Source: Crambe crambe (Eukaryota; Porifera; Demospongiae; Poecilosclerida; Crambeidae). Taken from it: a stretch of 64,000 nucleotides of DNA. Shown one piece after another: positions 58,590 through 64,000 of the stretch; positions within the stretch are counted from its first letter, which is position 1; every line of letters begins with the position of its first letter. The translations under genes were made by a program, and so were the position numbers. The notes under the pieces are model-generated. The model was not told the DNA's origin. It did no database searches and saw nothing but the letters and a program-made list of their open reading frames with translations. The stretch covers positions 3,658,001-3,722,000 of the forward strand of contig OZ004588.1 of the NCBI GenBank assembly GCA_963924555.1, in the 5' to 3' direction.

Positions 58590-60110
58590 TTTATGGTAGC
58601 TACTTACATTCAGCCTTCAACAAGAGAGCAATGTTCTAGCATAGCTGTACTACTCCACTGACTGTTAAAGATCGATACTCTGCATATCTAATTCATGTTT
58701 TTATATCCACATCAACTGAAACTTTGTTAGCTGATTCCACAGTCTTCTGTGCCTAATTGTTTCAGCCAGTTAACAAACATTGTGGTTATGTTTGACTACT
58801 TCAGCTTCAAAGTTGGATGAGCAGTGCTAGTAGGATAAAGAAGGAAAGTTAGGGATGGCCGTGTGTGGTTCAAAAAGTTCAGCAACAAGGGAGTGAACTT
58901 CATAGGATAAGATAAAATATAAAGGGAGTGAAGTAGGAATAATTAGCTCGTAGTTTGGAAATAATTGTTGCTTACTTGACTGAAGTTTTTAGGCGCTACC
59001 TTCACATATCACATAAATATGATTTGCATTAATCATACCCACCAGACTTCCAGCAAGTTTTCTTCTCAAGTGAATAACCTCTGCCTTCAAGCAACACTGA
59101 CCTCATTTCAGTTTGCTTGATTGACCACATACTGATTTTTAACTGGGTGTAAGTGATGTATGAGCTTGTTTCACTCACCTGAGTAGCCAATCACTCTAGT
59201 ATGTCTAACTATTATCTTCTCCAACTGAACCACTAAATTTAATATTCACAAATTTAATGTTGTCATTATTAGGTAATACTTGCCAAGTATGTAACTTTAT
59301 ATTAAGTAAAGTGACCTCAGGAATCAGGACACAACTTACATCTTCACTTTTTTAGAATGACTGAATAAAGAGCTCAAAAGTTGCTCCGGACCCATGCATG
59401 TGCTGCTGAAATCGTCCAAACATACATTGTAAAATAAGTGTGCTATGGACATTTTGGTGTGTGAAATGTGTCCATATTGGGACAAAATGTCCCAATACGG
59501 ACACCAATGGTGTCCACAGCACACTTTCATTTTTACAGTGTACCTATTAGGAAGATTTACTCATTGCATGTTAACAACATTACATAACCACATACCTCAA
59601 TATCTACAAGCATATTATTACAAGCATATACATGACAATTTTGCAAATTTACAAGCTATTTGCAATGAGGTTACAGGAAATCATATGAAGCAGCTGAAAA
59701 AAGTATGAGTTCTTCAATGGTTTTGGACTATATACTCAGTTGAGTTACAATGAGCCCTAAATAGTGGTTAGTAGCATTATTATAGTCTGAAATTTTCACT
59801 GTTTAACAAAAATTGGAATGTGAACCATAATTATGTTTTGTGTACTGATTCTCTTCAAATCCAACAAGAAGTTCTTGTCAGTATACTTCAGTACAATATA
59901 AATTTACCAAATGTTAGAATTCATATGCACAGGCTAGGATAACACTACACATGTATGTTACCTTAGAGATAAGTGTTTAAACTTTGGGTGAGACATGCTG
60001 GGTGAATACCCATGATATCTGCATAATGAGAAACTGGACATCTTACAGAAATGTGAGGGTGCTAGTTTTCTCCTTGTTTACCTAAGTGCTGACTGAGCTT
60101 GGCCTTTACG
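58590..60110. repeat. Duplicated block, left copy
   Basis: Collinear in large parts with 61420-62735 (aatttaatgttgtcattatt; acataaccacatacctcaat). It differs by MITE insertions and by an inverted segment at 59937-60108. Confidence 0.65.
59425..59540. mobile_element. MITE, 116 bp, TA target
   Basis: CATTGTAAAA..AAGTGTGCT at the left faces AGCACACTT..TTTTACAGTG at the right, with TA on both sides. The sister block near 62025 lacks it. Confidence 0.8.
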
Positions 60111-60242
60111 TAATAGTTATAGCACTCCCTTCAGTGCTCTAAGTAATTTAGTGTAGTTTGCATGGGTGGATTTACAAAGGAGCTGTACCACACTATATCT
60201 ATGAGGACAAATCAATCTTGATGACTATAATTGATAATGTTG

Positions 60243-60265
60243 ATTGGCCCCCCCCCCCCAAAAAA

Positions 60266-60296
<31 letters not shown>
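60243..60296. repeat. Poly-C, poly-A and (AAT)n microsatellite
   Basis: 13 C, 8 A, then about 11 taa units. Confidence 0.95.
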
Positions 60297-60300
<4 letters not shown>

Positions 60301-60944
60301 TAAATACTGTAAATGGTATAGTGTCAATCAAGTTAATGTTCATGGTACAGTTGGACTAATTTCCTGAGAATCCAAGAATATAGGTGCATTATAGGAGGTG
60401 TAACTTTCTCCTCATCAATTTAGACTTCGTCTTCAATTTTTACAATTTTAATAATATTCATTGAGTCTTGATTAGATTTTTGGTCAATAATCACATTGTT
60501 TGGAAACCACACATCCTGTAAAACTGTGGATACTATGAAAGTAAGAGTCTTTTTGCTTGTTTTGTAACTGTTCCTAGTGTGTTCCAATTGGTGCATAGCT
60601 GGATCAGTTGTGCTTCGTTCAATTCATTGCGCATTGCATGCATGCAGCACTGTGCTGTATGGGCTGAACTATATGAGTTTCATACAGCACAGCCTATTCA
60701 AAAACGGTGCTGTATGAAGGATATAGCACAGTACTGCTCCTTTGATCCACCCACGCAAAATACAATAATGCATTACACAGCCATATTCCTGTAAAGACTG
60801 CAGCTGAGATTTTTGTCATAGTATTTCTATTTATACAACTACTGCAGGTTACCCTATATGAATCACTCTAAAGTGATCCACTTTCTACCTAGCAACCACT
60901 AGTGGTACTATCATGTGCATACCATGAAACTTTCCCTGCTGATC

Positions 60945-61140
60945 TTCGTCGATTCTTGAATAATTTCAAACTTGAAATACAGTCATTTAAAGCAAAAATG
61001 GAGAAAGTTCGTGTCTACAATGATTTACCCTTGCTCTGTACTTCTCACTTGAATGATTTCAAACTCAAACTATTTGTAATCATTTGGAGAAAGTTCATGA
61101 GTATCGTGTCTCCAATAATTTGCTGGTAGCTTTTCTTGCT
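60945..61140 (+). pseudogene. COR-region fragment, badly decayed
   Basis: Two short repeats of the text gagaaagttcatgagtatcg, related to EKVHKYRVSND of the gene at 440. There are stops and no domain context. Confidence 0.5.
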
Positions 61141-61420
61141 CTTATTGTAGGTGGGATCCTTGAAAATAATTCCGCGAAATATTTAGAAATAACTATCCTC
61201 GAAATATTAGTGCCTCAAAAATAGAGCGCTATACGGTAATACCGTATGGCTGTAAATGTTGGTGGAGAATTTTATTTCGCAGTTTGGCCATTATCGTATA
61301 GTATATTGAGAGCCTTCAAATTTATTGCTATTGTCATGGTAAGTTACCCTGCATATGGTAAAGACCTCATTAATATTGATGATTGAGTATTCAGGCCGAG
61401 GACAAGGCTATTCACAGTCA
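61141..61420. other. Non-coding, with inverted copy of 57476-57560
   Basis: gagagccttcaaatttattg...ggtaaagacctcatt is the reverse complement of text near 57480-57560. Confidence 0.6.
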
Positions 61421-62114
61421 TAATTTCCAAGTAACTACACCTGATTAGTTAGATAGAGTGACTACTGCCTTTAGGCATAGTTACCTTCACAAACGGCTAA
61501 ATAGTTAACTTTCAGGCTTGTTTATACAACAGTTCTGCATGTGCTAGCACACAATAACACATAACATTCATGTTTTGCTTAAGTCATGCCCACCTGAGTT
61601 CAATTTTAACCCAACAAGTTTTCTTTTTGAATGGCCTGCTCTGCCTTCAAGAGATAGAGTGTGACACTGACCTTGAATGAATGGATTGATTGACCACATA
61701 CCCATTTTTAACTGGGTATACATTACTTACTATGTATGAGCTCACTTCACTCGCCCGAGTAGCCAATCACTCAGTATGTCTAACGGTATTTTCATACTTC
61801 ATGTCTTCTTTCCATTACTCCCACTAAACCACTAAATTTAATACTCACCAATTTAATGTTGTCATTATTAGGTAATACTTGCCAAGTATGTAACTTGATA
61901 TTAAGTAAAGTGGCCTCAGTAACGTATACGTCTAAGGTATAAGCCTCACATCTTCACTTTCTTAGGATGACTGAATAAAGAACTCAAAAGTTACTTCCAT
62001 GTGCTACTGAAATCATCCAAACATGCCTATTTAGAAAGGAAGATTTACTCATGGACATGTTAACAGCATTACATAACCACATACCTCAATATCTACAAAC
62101 ACATTACAAGCATA

Positions 62115-62275
62115 TGTGACAGTCGAGGGTAGAAATCAAACTTTATTCACGCTTTCTACTTTTGAAAAAAAAAGTTCGAAAAGCAGAAATTTTTATTGTA
62201 AAGCATCAGTCATGACAAAAGTAAACTTTGACTAAAACTGTGAATAAAGTTTGATTTCTACCCTCGACTGTCACA
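62115..62275. mobile_element. Mariner-like MITE, 161 bp, TA target
   Basis: TGTGACAGTCGAGGGTAGAA and its complement are the ends, with TIRs of about 35 bp, and TA lies on both sides. The empty site aagcatatacatgacaattt is in the sister block near 59625. Confidence 0.9.
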
Positions 62276-62914
62276 TATACATGACAATTTTGCAAATTTA
62301 CAAGCTATTTGCAATGAGATTACAGGAAATCATATGAAGCAGATGCAAGAAGTACTTCTTTGGAATTATATACTCAGTTGAGTTACAATGAGCCCTAAAT
62401 AGTGGTTAGTAGCATTATTATAGTCTGAAATTTTTACTGTTAAAAAAAAATTGGAATGTGAACCATAATTATTACGTTTTGTGTACTGATTCTCTTCAAA
62501 TCCAACGACAAGTTCCAGTCAATATACTCCAGCACAATATAAATGTTAATACATGTTGAATTCACATGGACATGCTCAGTCAGCACTTAAGGTAAACAAG
62601 GAGAAAACTAGCACCCTCACATTTCTGTGAGATGTCCAGTTTCTCATGATTCAAACATCATGGGTATCCACCCAGCATGTCTCACCCAAAGTTTAAACAC
62701 TTATGTCTATGGTAACATGCATGTGTATAGGTTTAATCCAACTGAGCTAAGATTGTGGTCATAGTATTTCTATCTATATGTTTCAACCAACTACCCTGTA
62801 TGAATCACTCCAAAATCATCAACTTTTTGTCCAGCAACAACCTAAGTACCAACTTTGTGCTAGTGGTACTATCATCATGTGCATATATAAATCTATAAAA
62901 CTTTTGCCTATTGA

Positions 62915-63072
62915 TCCTGGAATGATTTCAAACTTGAATTATTTGAACAAATTGAGAAATTTCATGAGTATCGTGTCTCCAATAATTTACTTGTAGCTCC
63001 TCTTGTTCTTACTTCTCATTTGGAGGTCCTCGTCTTGGTACTTACTGCAGTCTCACTTGCTTTTTGTCTTGA
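62915..63072 (+). pseudogene. COR-region fragment with frameshift
   Basis: FHEYRVSNNLLVAPLVL, then, after a shift, FGGPRLGTYCSLTCFLS and a stop. It matches VHKYRVSNDSPVAPLAL...GGPRLGTYCSLTCFLI at 2054-2165. It is cut on both sides. Confidence 0.85.
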
Positions 63073-63169
63073 ATCACTTATCTTGAGCTAGTTAACAGCA
63101 TCACATAACAACATACCTCAAGCACATTACATACAAATTTTAATGCGATTACAGGAAGTCATTTAAAGG

Positions 63170-63415
63170 TTGAATATGAAGAACCTAATAAGTTATGTTG
63201 GCAAGACCATCATCCAAACCCAAGAACTACTTCTAGTTCAGATCATTGATAAAACTTCAGTTATATTGGCTATAGCAGCTCCAGGACTTACAATAAATAG
63301 AAAACAAAGAAGATTTAGATATTCAACTGGACACATAATTGAAAGTTTACCATCTGTAATGAGCTTTCTAAAAAAGAATCACCTGTTCCTTGCATTAATG
63401 AATTTGAGCATTTAG
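63170..63415 (+). other. Open frame of 81 codons, unknown
   Basis: MNMKNLISYVGKTIIQTQEL, then ...RRFRYSTGHIIESLPSVMSF. No recognised domain and no sister copy seen. It may be chance. Confidence 0.2.
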
Positions 63416-63625
63416 TTTAACAATAATTCATGAGGTTTGTATGATAAAGCACTAGCTATTGAAATATCAAAATCTCATGGAACCAATTAGCTCTTTGTGG
63501 AATCAGTGTACATAACATTGTGTGTAAGTGGTTGAACTTTCAATGTTATTACAATTTTCAGGAATGTGATAAGTAAATGTTTGTATGGTGTTAGTTTTAT
63601 AGGAAGGCACTTCAGGAGTTGAATA

Positions 63626-64000
63626 GCATTATCTGGTTTTCTGTTTTGGTAATTAACCATTGGCTGACACTGAAGTCAGCAGCTCCAGCTGAAGTGGTAC
63701 TAGGTAGCTAGCCTGTGAATGGCTAGCAAACTATTGATTGCTGATTGAATACATAGCCATTCTTGACCTTCCGTAATTCAGCTGACTACTACTAACGTGA
63801 GTAGCACTTACTTTCCTAGGTCCAATGCACTTGGCAACTAGTGAGCATAAAGAAAGAAGAAAATAAATTGTTTACTTATCATTCCACTAATATAGTAGAA
63901 TGTTCTTACATGTGCATGCAAAAAAGTATTCATATAGCTATTAAATTTTCAATCCCATGGTACAAATTATTCATGGTGTATGCAATGATGTTCTATGTCA
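63626..64000. repeat. Repeat of the window start
   Basis: Collinear with 1-310 with small indels, ending at tatgcaatgatgttctatgt in both. In the first copy the Roc-COR exon begins about 130 bases later. Confidence 0.85.

Overview
ORGANISM. This is eukaryotic nuclear DNA from an animal, most like a draft demosponge genome such as Amphimedon (inference; nothing in the window names the species). The supports are GT-AG introns, some only 53-64 nt long, AT-rich intergenic DNA full of microsatellites and small inverted-repeat elements, a 200-N scaffold gap, and a Roc-like GTPase/COR/death-domain architecture that I recall as strongly expanded in sponges. No operons, bacterial genes or CRISPR arrays are visible. 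I saw no tRNA or rRNA, but no RNA search was possible.

LAYOUT. (1) 440-3043 is a Roc-like GTPase/COR/death-domain gene with one intron and one frameshift. (2) About 3.2-50.1 kb is a nest of duplications. I read it as four tandem, partly decayed units of a multi-exon gene family I do not recognise. Each unit is marked by recurring micro-exons with splice signals: an acidic exon (alpha), a transmembrane exon (TM), exon A, a Lys/Arg/Ser-rich exon B present 11 times, Cys-rich exons, exons F and G, and an acidic terminal exon I with a stop. Unit 3 (about 26.1-37.9 kb) keeps the most intact copies, and its TM, A and B exons join in perfect phase. Units 1, 2 and 4 carry deletions, frameshifts and lost splice sites. 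Decayed death-domain exons lie at the heads of units 1 and 2. (3) 52020-55244 is a two-exon gene for a disordered, basic-tailed death-domain protein. (4) 55829-56207 is a small HIRAN-like gene with a one-base frameshift. (5) 56.7-63.6 kb holds duplicated non-coding blocks, inserted MITEs and broken COR fragments. The last 375 bases repeat the first 310 or so, so a paralogue of gene 1 probably starts just past the right edge.

HOW IT FITS TOGETHER. The death-domain genes flanking the array belong to signalling or innate-immunity type families. The array unit looks like a short membrane protein: a hydrophobic segment, then a basic tail, with other exons rich in cysteine. Whether it works with the death-domain proteins is unknown. 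At least nine inverted-repeat elements sit in the duplications, and paralogous blocks in this window supply the empty sites for several of them.
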